Shown here: piece after piece, positions 1 to 6,271 of the stretch
How the letters are laid out: each line of letters begins with the position of its first letter
How positions within the stretch are numbered: position 1 is the first letter of the stretch
Origin: Oscillospiraceae bacterium
GTDB lineage: Bacteria; Bacillota; Clostridia; Oscillospirales; Acutalibacteraceae
DNA: 6,618 nt
Direction of reading: 5' to 3'
Assembly: GCA_902766855.1 (NCBI GenBank)
Contig: CACXFE010000060.1
Coordinates: forward strand, 1 to 6,618
Position numbers and translations under genes: made by a program
The notes under the pieces: model-generated
Seen by the model: only the letters and a program-made list of their open reading frames with translations
Database searches by the model: none
What the model was told of the DNA's origin: nothing

Positions 1-5
1 AACAT
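1..5 (-). CDS. Possible start of the next minus-strand gene (partial)
   Basis: An ATG on the minus strand (5-3) lies ten bases after an A/G-rich AAAGGGGG (23-16) and about 20 bases downstream of the expected start of the consensus promoter at 33-61. That spacing suits a short 5' untranslated region. Only five bases of the gene are inside the window, so neither frame nor product can be judged. Confidence 0.3.
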
Positions 6-32
6 GATACCAACGCCCCCTTTATACTCCTT

Positions 33-61
33 ATTATATGAAAAAGCACAATGTTTGTCAA
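33..61 (-). promoter_or_regulatory. Consensus promoter for the next minus-strand gene
   Basis: On the minus strand TTGACA (61-56), a spacer of exactly 17 bases and TATAAT (38-33) make a perfect sigma-A consensus. It lies 10 bases after the S-component stop and reads away from the operon toward the left edge, with a start expected near 27-25. It must serve a gene beyond the window; it cannot serve the operon. Confidence 0.85.
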
Positions 62-71
62 CCAAAACCGC

Positions 72-746
72 TTAAATGCCATATTTTTCTTTGATTCGCG
101 ACAATTTTTCCCCGATCGGTTTTGTAAGAAGCAACAAAAAAACCACATTGGAGAACGCATACAGCGCCGTCATCGGGAAAGAAGAAACCAGCATGGCGGC
201 ATAACGCGACCACAGGAACACATTATCCTGCCAGAGAGCGGAAAACACATCCAGTATCAACGAATATGCCACGCCCGCCAGCACACCATACCCAAGCAAA
301 AGCAATCGGCGTTTTAGCAGGGACTTTGCAAAAATGCCGGCGAAAAAGCCCAGCATCCCGAAAGCGAACATCTGAAAAGGCGTCCACGGCCCTTGCCCGA
401 AATAGAAGTTAGATAGCACCGCGGTGAGCGCGCCGGTCATAAACCCGGCCTCCGGCCCGAAATACAGTGCGGTGATGACCGTCATGGCGGTGACCGGCTT
501 GAAGGCGGGCAGCATCACAAACAGAAAGCGCCCCACTACGGAAAGCGCGGTCAATACCGCAATCAAAATCAGCCGCGTGGTACTGTGTTCTCTCCGCTCA
601 AACCCGAGAAAAAGCGGCAAGCAAGAAAAAACCGCCACGGCGATACTGATAAACGCATACTGTTTTCCCCCGAAAACCGTAACACCCAGCAAAATGGTAA
701 CGGGAATAAATAAAATCAGGATCAGATAAGAAAGCAGTTTTTTCAT
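72..746 (-). CDS. ECF transporter S component, CbrT-like, probable B12/corrinoid binder
   Basis: The product is a 224-residue, very hydrophobic integral membrane protein. Characteristic stretches are VGRFLFVMLPAFKPVTAMTV (71-90), YFGPEAGFMTGALTAVLSNF (95-114) and FGQGPWTPFQMFAFGMLGFF (116-135). The GR...P.FKP, GP.AGF, SNF.FGQGPWTP.QM pattern is that of S components of the CbrT group, whose characterised lactobacillar member imports B12. The ATG (746-744) overlaps the ATPase stop as ATGA, with AGG/GGCGGAG upstream; the GTG at 767 would only add VQRAGGD. Two hydrophobic segments (about 5-23 and 29-48) precede what looks like the six-helix S core (58-207), so the total may be eight helices. The last gene of the operon ends with a TAA; substrate specificity is supported by the cobalamin riboswitch and the transcobalamin-like genes, not by direct data. 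Confidence 0.88.
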   Translation of the reverse strand: MKKLLSYLILILFIPVTILLGVTVFGGKQYAFISIAVAVFSCLPLFLGFERREHSTTRLILIAVLTALSVVGRFLFVMLPAFKPVTAMTVITALYFGPEAGFMTGALTAVLSNFYFGQGPWTPFQMFAFGMLGFFAGIFAKSLLKRRLLLLGYGVLAGVAYSLILDVFSALWQDNVFLWSRYAAMLVSSFPMTALYAFSNVVFLLLLTKPIGEKLSRIKEKYGI

Positions 747-2389
747 ATCTCCGCCTGCCCTTTGCACAGTGCGGTGATTTCGGCACAGCGCACCGTGTTT
801 TCAAATTTCCCGCGTGCCATACGCGCGGCAGCGGTGGTATAAAACATATTCCCGGCAAAAAAGCGGTTGGGCTGCTCCACCGCCAATACCTTCCCGTCAA
901 ACAGCAAGCCGCACCGATCGGCGGTATCCGCCGCGAATTCCACATCGTGCGTCACCATGATCACGGTCATGCCCTCCTGCCGCAAGACATGAAGCGCCTG
1001 AACCAGTTTTTGTTTGAAAGCGGCGTCCAGCCCCTTGGTGGGTTCATCCAGCAATAGAATTTTCGGCGCACGCATCAGCAATTTCACCAGCGCACATTTT
1101 TGCTGTTCCCCGCCGCTTAAATCATATGGGTGGCGGTTTAATAAAGGGGCAATTTCAAATAGATCGATCCATTTTGCCGCACATTCCGGATATTCCTCCC
1201 GCGGCTTCCCCATCAGGCAGAAACTTTCCCGCAAATCGTCCTCCACCGTATTTTCAAGGAACAACGCGGTCGGATCCTGCGGGAGAAACACCAGTAATTC
1301 CCGATAAAGCGAATTGCCTTTGTATTGGCTGATTGTTTTCCCGAAAACGCGGCAACTGCCGGTATACGGTTTGCTTAAACCGGCAATCAGGCGAAGCGTG
1401 GTGCTTTTGCCGCTGCCGTTTTCGCCCAAAACGGCAAAAATTTCCCCGCTGTTCACCCGAAGCGACATTTCCCTCACCACATCGGGGGCAGTGCGATCAT
1501 ACCGGAAGGAAACCGCTTGCAGTTCCACCGCGGCGGCGGATTCGGTAAACGGTTTCGTTTCGGTTTTTCCCTGCACCGTGGGAAAGAATCGGTGCAGAAA
1601 TTCTCTGCCCTCTTTGACGGTCAGCGGGCATTCCCCTTTCGAGCCGAGCGACCGCCAGATGCGCGCCGCGCTCGGAAGCGCCGCAAACAAAGGATGCTCC
1701 CGCAAAGCAAAGCATACCTCCTTCGGGGTGCCGCCGGCGATCAGCCTTCCCTTTTCCAGCACCAGCACACGGTCCGCCGCCGGGAAGCACTCTTCCAACC
1801 GATGCTCGCTGATCAGTACCGTCACGCCGAGTTCCCGGTTGATTTTTTTCAAGGTGGCGATAAAATTCGCCGCGGCGATCGGATCCAGTTGCGCGGTGGG
1901 CTCATCCAACAGGATCATTTCGGGGCGCATCACCATCACAGATGCCAGATTCAGCAACTGTTTCTGCCCGCCCGAAAGGGTGTCCGGGTGGCGATGATAC
2001 CATTCCCCGATCCCGAAATAACTGGCTGTTTCCCCCACCCGCAAGCGGATCTCCTCAGATTCAAGCCCCATATTTTCCGCGCCAAAGGCCAGTTCGTGCC
2101 ATACCCGGTCGGTGACGATCTGGCTTTCGGGCGATTGCGCGACATAGCCGATCCGATCGGTCGCCATTTCTTCCAAAGGCCGATCCCCAAGCCGCAAAGA
2201 ACCGCTTTTTTCCCCGAAAGGTGCGATCTCTTTTTTCAGGATTTGCAAAAGCGTGGTTTTTCCGCTGCCGGAAGCGCCCATCAGCAGGGTAAAACTGCCG
2301 GGTTCCAGCGAAAAAGACACGCCGTTCAAAGCCTTCTCCCGTGAGCCGGGATAGGTAAAGTTCAGATTTTCGACCTGTAATAGTTCCAT
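743..2389 (-). CDS. ECF transporter ATPase with two fused nucleotide-binding domains
   Basis: The product has 548 residues and two complete ABC domains in one chain, taking the place of separate EcfA1 and EcfA2 proteins. Domain 1 (about 1-240) has Walker A GASGSGKTT (38-46), Q-loop Q85, signature LSGGQ (138-142), Walker B ILLDEP (159-164) and switch H196. Domain 2 (about 286-515) has Walker A GENGSGKST (322-330), Q-loop Q371, signature LSGGE (424-428), Walker B LLLDEP (445-450) and H481. Both sites keep the residues needed for ATP hydrolysis. A C-terminal tail after residue 505 contains FFAGNMFYTTAAARMARG. The chosen ATG has GGGGAG eight bases upstream, and the protein opens with the usual ABC beta strand (MELLQVENLNFTY); an earlier in-frame start would add 26 atypical residues. 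The stop overlaps the S-component ATG as ATGA. It powers corrinoid import from the cytoplasmic face. Confidence 0.95.
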   Translation of the reverse strand: MELLQVENLNFTYPGSREKALNGVSFSLEPGSFTLLMGASGSGKTTLLQILKKEIAPFGEKSGSLRLGDRPLEEMATDRIGYVAQSPESQIVTDRVWHELAFGAENMGLESEEIRLRVGETASYFGIGEWYHRHPDTLSGGQKQLLNLASVMVMRPEMILLDEPTAQLDPIAAANFIATLKKINRELGVTVLISEHRLEECFPAADRVLVLEKGRLIAGGTPKEVCFALREHPLFAALPSAARIWRSLGSKGECPLTVKEGREFLHRFFPTVQGKTETKPFTESAAAVELQAVSFRYDRTAPDVVREMSLRVNSGEIFAVLGENGSGKSTTLRLIAGLSKPYTGSCRVFGKTISQYKGNSLYRELLVFLPQDPTALFLENTVEDDLRESFCLMGKPREEYPECAAKWIDLFEIAPLLNRHPYDLSGGEQQKCALVKLLMRAPKILLLDEPTKGLDAAFKQKLVQALHVLRQEGMTVIMVTHDVEFAADTADRCGLLFDGKVLAVEQPNRFFAGNMFYTTAAARMARGKFENTVRCAEITALCKGQAEI

Positions 2390-3240
2390 TTTACACGCTC
2401 CCCGATCTCCGCCCCGGCGGGTAAAAACGCCAGCACCGCAAACGCCGCTATCGCCGCCGTATTCCACACGGAAAATTCTATCCTTGTCACGGCGGGATAA
2501 TAGGCAAAATCCAAATCATGCCGCAAAACGGCAATCGGCACGGCGCACGCCAATCCCAAACAAACGGCCGTCATCAATCCGTCCCGCAGGCGAAAAGATA
2601 AATCCGAATAAGCGGTACGGCGGCCGATCCCGTACCCTTTTGCCCGCATGGCTTTCGCCGTTTCCACCGCGCTTTCAAGCGACCACCCGATCAACGCGGA
2701 AAACATCCTTAAAATCGCTTTTACCCGATCCCAATACCCGTCTGACGCGGTACAACCGATCGTTTTCTGCGCATCCGCGATCCGATCCGCCTGCCGCCTC
2801 AACATAGGGATATAGCGCAAAGCGGTGGATAAAACCAACGCGGTTTTCGGGGTGGCTTTGCCGAATAAATACACTGCGCGATCCGCCGTGAATACCAGGC
2901 TTAACGCCTTGCACCACAAATAGACCGAAACCACCATCAGCCCGATCCCCGCGCCGTACAAATAGGCTTCCAGCGTTACGGGATTTCCGTTCATATAAAA
3001 AAGCGGCGTGACGCCATTGTGCGAAAACAGCGGGTTGACGGCGGTGATCAGACAGAATAAAAAAAGGGAAAGCCGCAGCCCGCGCCACAGATCGCGCGCA
3101 GTCGCCAAAAACGCACAGATGCTGACCGCGCCGAGCAGTGAAACCGCCAAAATGATCGGATGCGGTACAAACATGGTGATCAGCAAAACACCCAAAAAAT
3201 ACACGGCGGCTACGAACGGATTGCATCGTTGTAAGGTCAT
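2362..3240 (-). CDS. ECF transporter transmembrane (T) component
   Basis: The product is a 292-residue membrane protein of the EcfT/CbiQ family, which couples two ATPases to the substrate-binding S component. Hydrophobic segments occur near 10-47, 56-72, 93-116, 222-239 and 259-274. The long amphipathic coupling region is 139-204: STALRYIPMLRRQADRIADA (138-157), then WSLESAVETAKAMRAKGYG (186-204). The second coupling motif reads R-A-K-G where many EcfT proteins have A-R-G, a conservative change. The ATG forms an ATGA overlap with the preceding stop (3237-3240) and follows GGAGGAGGG, which supports this start over an in-frame upstream one. Its 3' end overlaps the ATPase gene by 28 bases. The pattern WSLExAxETAxxMxxKGYG, together with the dual ATPase and CbrT-like S gene beside it, suggests a dedicated B12 ECF module rather than a shared housekeeping one. 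Confidence 0.9.
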   Translation of the reverse strand: MTLQRCNPFVAAVYFLGVLLITMFVPHPIILAVSLLGAVSICAFLATARDLWRGLRLSLFLFCLITAVNPLFSHNGVTPLFYMNGNPVTLEAYLYGAGIGLMVVSVYLWCKALSLVFTADRAVYLFGKATPKTALVLSTALRYIPMLRRQADRIADAQKTIGCTASDGYWDRVKAILRMFSALIGWSLESAVETAKAMRAKGYGIGRRTAYSDLSFRLRDGLMTAVCLGLACAVPIAVLRHDLDFAYYPAVTRIEFSVWNTAAIAAFAVLAFLPAGAEIGERVKWNYYRSKI

Positions 3241-5066
3241 GATCCGCCCTCCTCCGGCACGCTGAATGTATTTCCCACATCCAACCCGAGATCCAGTGTA
3301 TACATCCATTCGATACGGTCGCCCGGTTTCACTTCGTAACTGTCACACCCGACAAAGGGGGACTCCCCGTTCACATGATACACCCAACCGGACATTTCCC
3401 CGAATTGAAACTCATATAAATACCCGATCGCGGCGATATAAATCATCCCGTCGGAACCTTTTTTCTCGATTTGTATCCCCTTTTTCCGGGCAATCGTATC
3501 CAGCACCGTATACACCGTATCGCCCGATTCGATCTCCACCTGCTCGGAAGAAAGAATACAACCGTCCCGCGGGATAAAATCCGAATCGGTCTTTCCCGCG
3601 ACCGTGTCACACCGGATAGACACCGTGACCGTGCCGATCACATCGGTTTTTTGATCCACCTGCCGATGCGCGGTTACGCTTTCAAAATCGGTCAGCACAA
3701 CAAACAGAAGAAGCGCCGCCCCTATCAGCCCCAAAAGCAGGATGTTCTTGCGGTTGGCTTTTTTGCGCAGGGCTAAAAGACCCGCCCCCGCCAACACGAA
3801 AAGCAGGATACACCCGCAAGCGATCCCTTTATAAAGCGGGAACACCGGGCGCTGTTTTTTTTCGGCATCCGGGCGCCCGTCTACCACAGAGGCGTCTTCT
3901 TCCACCTGTTCTTCTTTCTGTGATTCGGCAGGAACTTCCGAATCGGCCGAAGCGGTATCATCCGGCGCCTGCCCCGCGGGGGCCGAAGCGTCTTTCCCGC
4001 TTTCGGAAGGGACGCTTGCCGCATTGCCGGGAACTTTCGGTGCTTCGCTCGATGAAGGCGCCTCACTCTGCGCCGGAGGATCCTGCGAAGGAGCAAGCAT
4101 GTGGGTAAAACTGCCGTCTACCAAGCGGTATCGGATCAGCCCGTCGATCACCGTGTTTCCGTTTTTGATAAAACGCGCGTCACGCTCGCAATCAATGCCC
4201 AACGAGGAAAGCGCGGTCAGTACCTGCGCGGTGCTTTCGGCGTTATAAACCCCCATAGAAGCAAAATCGCCCGCTTCGGATTGCCGCCCGGCAAGCAAAT
4301 TTACCGCTTTTTCCACCGCCGCTTTCACGGCGGGATCGCCGCAATGCGGGGCAAGCGCCTGCAAGGTCATGGCGGTCACATCCACATCGGCGTTTTTGCC
4401 CGTGAGCGCCCAGCCGCCATCCTCCAGGCGCATATCCAACAACCAGCGCACCACCTCTTCCGGGCGGTTTTTGCCGGACAAGCCGTTATTGAGAAGATGC
4501 AGCCCGAAAATTTTCGCCATGATCCCGGCTTGTTCAAGGTCTTCGGCGGCGGTGTTTTCGATAAACGGATCACGGCTGCCCGCGGCGATCAAAGCCAGCG
4601 CGTATTTTTGCCCGGTCGTTAAAACCGTGACCGGATTGTCTTTGAGGAACTGCAAAAGGGCTGTTTCATACGCGGAAAAATCATACCGCCCGCTTTGGCT
4701 TAATCCCAGCACATACCATTCGGCGGTTTTTCCGGCCTTTTTCGCCAGCCCTTTTTCGATCCATTCCTGCGCGGTAGAAGCACCGCATTCTTTCATTTTA
4801 AGCGCAACAATACCGTCGGCAAGGGTTTTTGCCCTGCCGGCGGCTTTGATTGTTATTTTTTCTCCGTTTGTCGCCGCTTTCTCGTTGTCCAACAGATAAA
4901 GCGGCGGTTTCCCTTCACACAGGCGTTGAAACGCCACCAGTGAATAATAGGCTTGCACCGTGGCGCTTTCGGAAAATGAAGCGCCCGCGCCCGACGCGGG
5001 AAAACAGAACAGAGAAACCAGCACGAAAAATGTGCCGAACGCACAAAAAATGCGGTTACGCTTCAT
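3237..5066 (-). CDS. Membrane-anchored transcobalamin-like protein: prenyltransferase-type alpha-barrel plus DUF4430 domain
   Basis: The product has 609 residues if started at the ATG before KRNR and a hydrophobic signal peptide (6-29). The 11-base overlap with the upstream gene and a poor ribosome binding site suggest coupled translation. Residues about 34-325 carry prenyltransferase/squalene-cyclase-type alpha-alpha repeats: LEDGGWALTGKNADVDVTAM (214-233), AESTAQVLTALSSLGID (276-292) and VDGSF (316-320). A Ser/Pro/Glu/Ala-rich linker follows (about 326-405), then two membrane segments (about 414-433 and 441-460) joined by RKKANRK. The C-terminal domain (about 476-597) is a clear DUF4430: SGWVYHVNGESPF (559-571), VKPGDRIEWMYTLDLG (579-594). 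An alpha-barrel plus DUF4430-like beta domain is the fold pair of transcobalamin and intrinsic factor, which clamp B12 between them. Positive-inside topology places both domains outside. It likely hands corrinoid to the ECF transporter encoded downstream. The alpha-barrel repeat order looks permuted. Confidence 0.88.
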   Translation of the reverse strand: MKRNRIFCAFGTFFVLVSLFCFPASGAGASFSESATVQAYYSLVAFQRLCEGKPPLYLLDNEKAATNGEKITIKAAGRAKTLADGIVALKMKECGASTAQEWIEKGLAKKAGKTAEWYVLGLSQSGRYDFSAYETALLQFLKDNPVTVLTTGQKYALALIAAGSRDPFIENTAAEDLEQAGIMAKIFGLHLLNNGLSGKNRPEEVVRWLLDMRLEDGGWALTGKNADVDVTAMTLQALAPHCGDPAVKAAVEKAVNLLAGRQSEAGDFASMGVYNAESTAQVLTALSSLGIDCERDARFIKNGNTVIDGLIRYRLVDGSFTHMLAPSQDPPAQSEAPSSSEAPKVPGNAASVPSESGKDASAPAGQAPDDTASADSEVPAESQKEEQVEEDASVVDGRPDAEKKQRPVFPLYKGIACGCILLFVLAGAGLLALRKKANRKNILLLGLIGAALLLFVVLTDFESVTAHRQVDQKTDVIGTVTVSIRCDTVAGKTDSDFIPRDGCILSSEQVEIESGDTVYTVLDTIARKKGIQIEKKGSDGMIYIAAIGYLYEFQFGEMSGWVYHVNGESPFVGCDSYEVKPGDRIEWMYTLDLGLDVGNTFSVPEEGGS

Positions 5067-5901
5067 GCCATTTTTTGCCCGCAAACACTGCGGCAGCGGC
5101 GCAAAGAGCAAAAAACACGATCAAAGTGCCGTGATCCCCGGTTTTCGGAGATTTGGTTTCCGCGGGTTTCGGCTCTTCCTCGGTTACCGGTGCGGGGGCA
5201 GGTTTTGCCGACACAGTTGCCTTGAACACCGGCGGAACCAGTATTTTATCGGCTGATTTTGCGCTGATCAATACTTCTCCGACTTGATTGAGCGGGAAGG
5301 TTACTTTGCCTTCCGCATCGGTTTTATACGCCGTTTCCTCGCCGTTAATCGTAATCACAGCGCCGGAAACCGGCACTTCCGCCATGCTTTGTGCGGCGGC
5401 ATCATATTCACTGTCTTTCAACACCAGGGTGATTTCATCCCCTTCTGTTATCGATGCGGTATCTTGATCAAAATAAGCGTATACATCCGACCAGGCCTTG
5501 CTGTCTTGATAAACAAATGCGTCGATCAGATCCCCGTCTTTGACTTCGTCTGACAGATTCCATGCGCTTTTGTGGTTAACATAATATCCATAGGAGCCGC
5601 TTTCATCCCCCAGCAGTTTGGTGATTCCCAAGCCCCACTCGGTGGTGGAAGTGGCATATCCCGCCGCGGCGCCGCCTTCAAACTTTGCCTCATGCGCCGC
5701 AAACAGGGCTTCATCAATGTCCAACTTGCCGTCTTCATTCCGATCGGTCACGGTAATCGGCTCCTGCGCGAGTACCACTTTACCGCTCTGATCGGATAAA
5801 GTGACGCGCACCGTGGCGGTAGCGGTTTCCGCCGCGGCGGAAACCCCGGCAAAACAAGCGATCAAACAACAAGACAATACGAAACAAATCCACTTTTTCA
5901 T
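5056..5901 (-). CDS. Secreted, sortase-anchored DUF4430-like protein with EF-hand-like loop; probable corrinoid-binding surface protein
   Basis: The product has 281 residues. Residues 1-24 form a signal peptide (MKKW, then a hydrophobic core ending VSAAA). Residues about 30-133 resemble the DUF4430 domain, the beta domain of transcobalamin-type B12 binders: YGYYVNHKSAWNL (104-116) and KDGDLIDAFVY (121-131) match its 'YxVNG...GDxIxxxY' pattern. Inserted at 53-64 is DRNEDGKLDIDE, a canonical EF-hand/dockerin calcium loop with D, N, D, D and E at the ligand positions. Residues about 148-232 look like an Ig-like repeat (SGAVITINGE, KTDAEGKVTF). A Pro/Glu-rich stretch (233-250) leads to SPKTG (251-255), a hydrophobic segment (259-275) and a KKWHEA tail, a complete cell-wall sorting signal of the SPKTG type used by clostridial sortases. 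The start follows GAGGAG nine bases upstream. The protein probably captures corrinoid at the cell wall for the next gene product; binding is inferred from context and distant similarity. Confidence 0.82.
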   Translation of the reverse strand: MKKWICFVLSCCLIACFAGVSAAAETATATVRVTLSDQSGKVVLAQEPITVTDRNEDGKLDIDEALFAAHEAKFEGGAAAGYATSTTEWGLGITKLLGDESGSYGYYVNHKSAWNLSDEVKDGDLIDAFVYQDSKAWSDVYAYFDQDTASITEGDEITLVLKDSEYDAAAQSMAEVPVSGAVITINGEETAYKTDAEGKVTFPLNQVGEVLISAKSADKILVPPVFKATVSAKPAPAPVTEEEPKPAETKSPKTGDHGTLIVFFALCAAAAVFAGKKWHEA

Positions 5902-6113
5902 TTTGATTTTCTCCTCTTTTTACTTTTACAAGTTTGTTCCCTGGCTGTTTTCAGCCCCGCGGTTTCCAATGCGCGAGGCCACGGCCCCAAAAACGCCTTG
6001 ATGCGCGAACGAGTGATTTCATCGAAATCCTCTTTTTTGGGAAGCCTGCCGATCTCTGCATATTTTTGCTGTAAAAGTTCTACCGCCCAGAACTTTTTAT
6101 CCTGTGAAATCAC
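5898..6113 (-). CDS. Small protein with one homing-endonuclease-associated (HNH_repeat) motif
   Basis: The product has 71 residues and starts at GTG behind a perfect AAAGGAGG site. Residues about 8-54 match the homing endonuclease-associated repeat family (Pfam HNH_repeat): an N-terminal helix, GRLPKKEDFD (22-31), RSRIKAFLGPW (35-45) and PRALETAGL (46-54). The repeat is a helical module thought to bind nucleic acid, usually found beside HNH nuclease domains. No HNH catalytic motif is present, so nuclease activity is not expected. The tail (55-71) is strongly basic (KSKKRRKSK), and its codons also contain the ribosome binding site of the next gene. The stop overlaps the next start as ATGA (5898-5901), indicating translational coupling. 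As first gene after the B12 riboswitch it may be an RNA- or DNA-binding regulator, or a leader cistron that sets translation of the next gene. Its role in corrinoid uptake is unknown. Confidence 0.8.
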   Translation of the reverse strand: MISQDKKFWAVELLQQKYAEIGRLPKKEDFDEITRSRIKAFLGPWPRALETAGLKTAREQTCKSKKRRKSK

Positions 6114-6119
6114 TGCCTC

Positions 6120-6127
6120 CCTCCTTT
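6120..6127 (-). promoter_or_regulatory. Ribosome binding site AAAGGAGG of the first gene
   Basis: A full-consensus Shine-Dalgarno AAAGGAGG lies six bases before a GTG codon (6113-6111). It starts just two bases after the T-tract of the terminator. It fixes a GTG start for the small first gene and shows that this gene is deliberately translated. Confidence 0.85.
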
Positions 6128-6129
6128 CG

Positions 6130-6166
6130 AAAAAAGCACCCTTTCAACCATAGGTCAAAAGGGTGC
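6130..6166 (-). terminator. Riboswitch-controlled intrinsic terminator
   Basis: On the minus strand a 14-bp stem (6166-6153 with 6149-6136, including two wobble pairs) closes a three-base loop (6152-6150). Its outer part is GCACCCTTT/AAAGGGTGC, and it is followed directly by six T (6135-6130). It sits between the B12 aptamer and the first ribosome binding site, the expected place for a transcriptional-attenuation platform. Confidence 0.93.
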
Positions 6167-6246
6167 AAACCGATTTCCGTACAACGAACAGGCCTTGAAG
6201 CGTACACGCCCCAAAGCCGCCATACGGCAAATTCGGCTGCACCCTT
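6159..6246 (-). promoter_or_regulatory. Riboswitch expression platform: antiterminator pairing
   Basis: A segment beginning AAGGGTGCAGCCG (minus 6246-6229) is complementary to the segment ending CGGTTTGCACCCTT (minus 6176-6159). The pairing has nine Watson-Crick pairs, a G-U pair, then CCGA/TCGG and TTT/AAA with two small bulges. The downstream strand contains the 5' arm of the terminator hairpin, so the two structures exclude each other. In the paired state the terminator cannot form and transcription continues. A local hairpin AGCC...GGCT with an inner GCC/GGC (about 6238-6212) would consume part of the antiterminator strand and favour termination. How ligand binding tips this balance is inferred, not seen. 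Confidence 0.7.
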
Positions 6247-6271
6247 CTCGCCCAAGTTGTGTGAACCTTAT

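Noticed and set aside
744..767. GTG at 767 as start of the S-component gene
   Set aside because: It would add seven non-hydrophobic residues encoded across the ribosome binding region; the ATG at 746 gives an ATGA overlap and a normal N-terminus.
1314..2344. Long plus-strand open frames (for example 1314-1997 and 1517-2344)
   Set aside because: They lie antisense to the ATPase gene, whose Walker, signature and switch motifs are all intact; the plus-strand translations show no domain pattern and are Arg/Pro/Ser-rich, as antisense frames of this composition are.
5898..6113. Small gene as a homing endonuclease or mobile element remnant
   Set aside because: It has only the accessory repeat and no HNH or other nuclease motif, is flanked by no intron or inverted repeats, and is fitted precisely into the operon by its ribosome binding site and an ATGA overlap.
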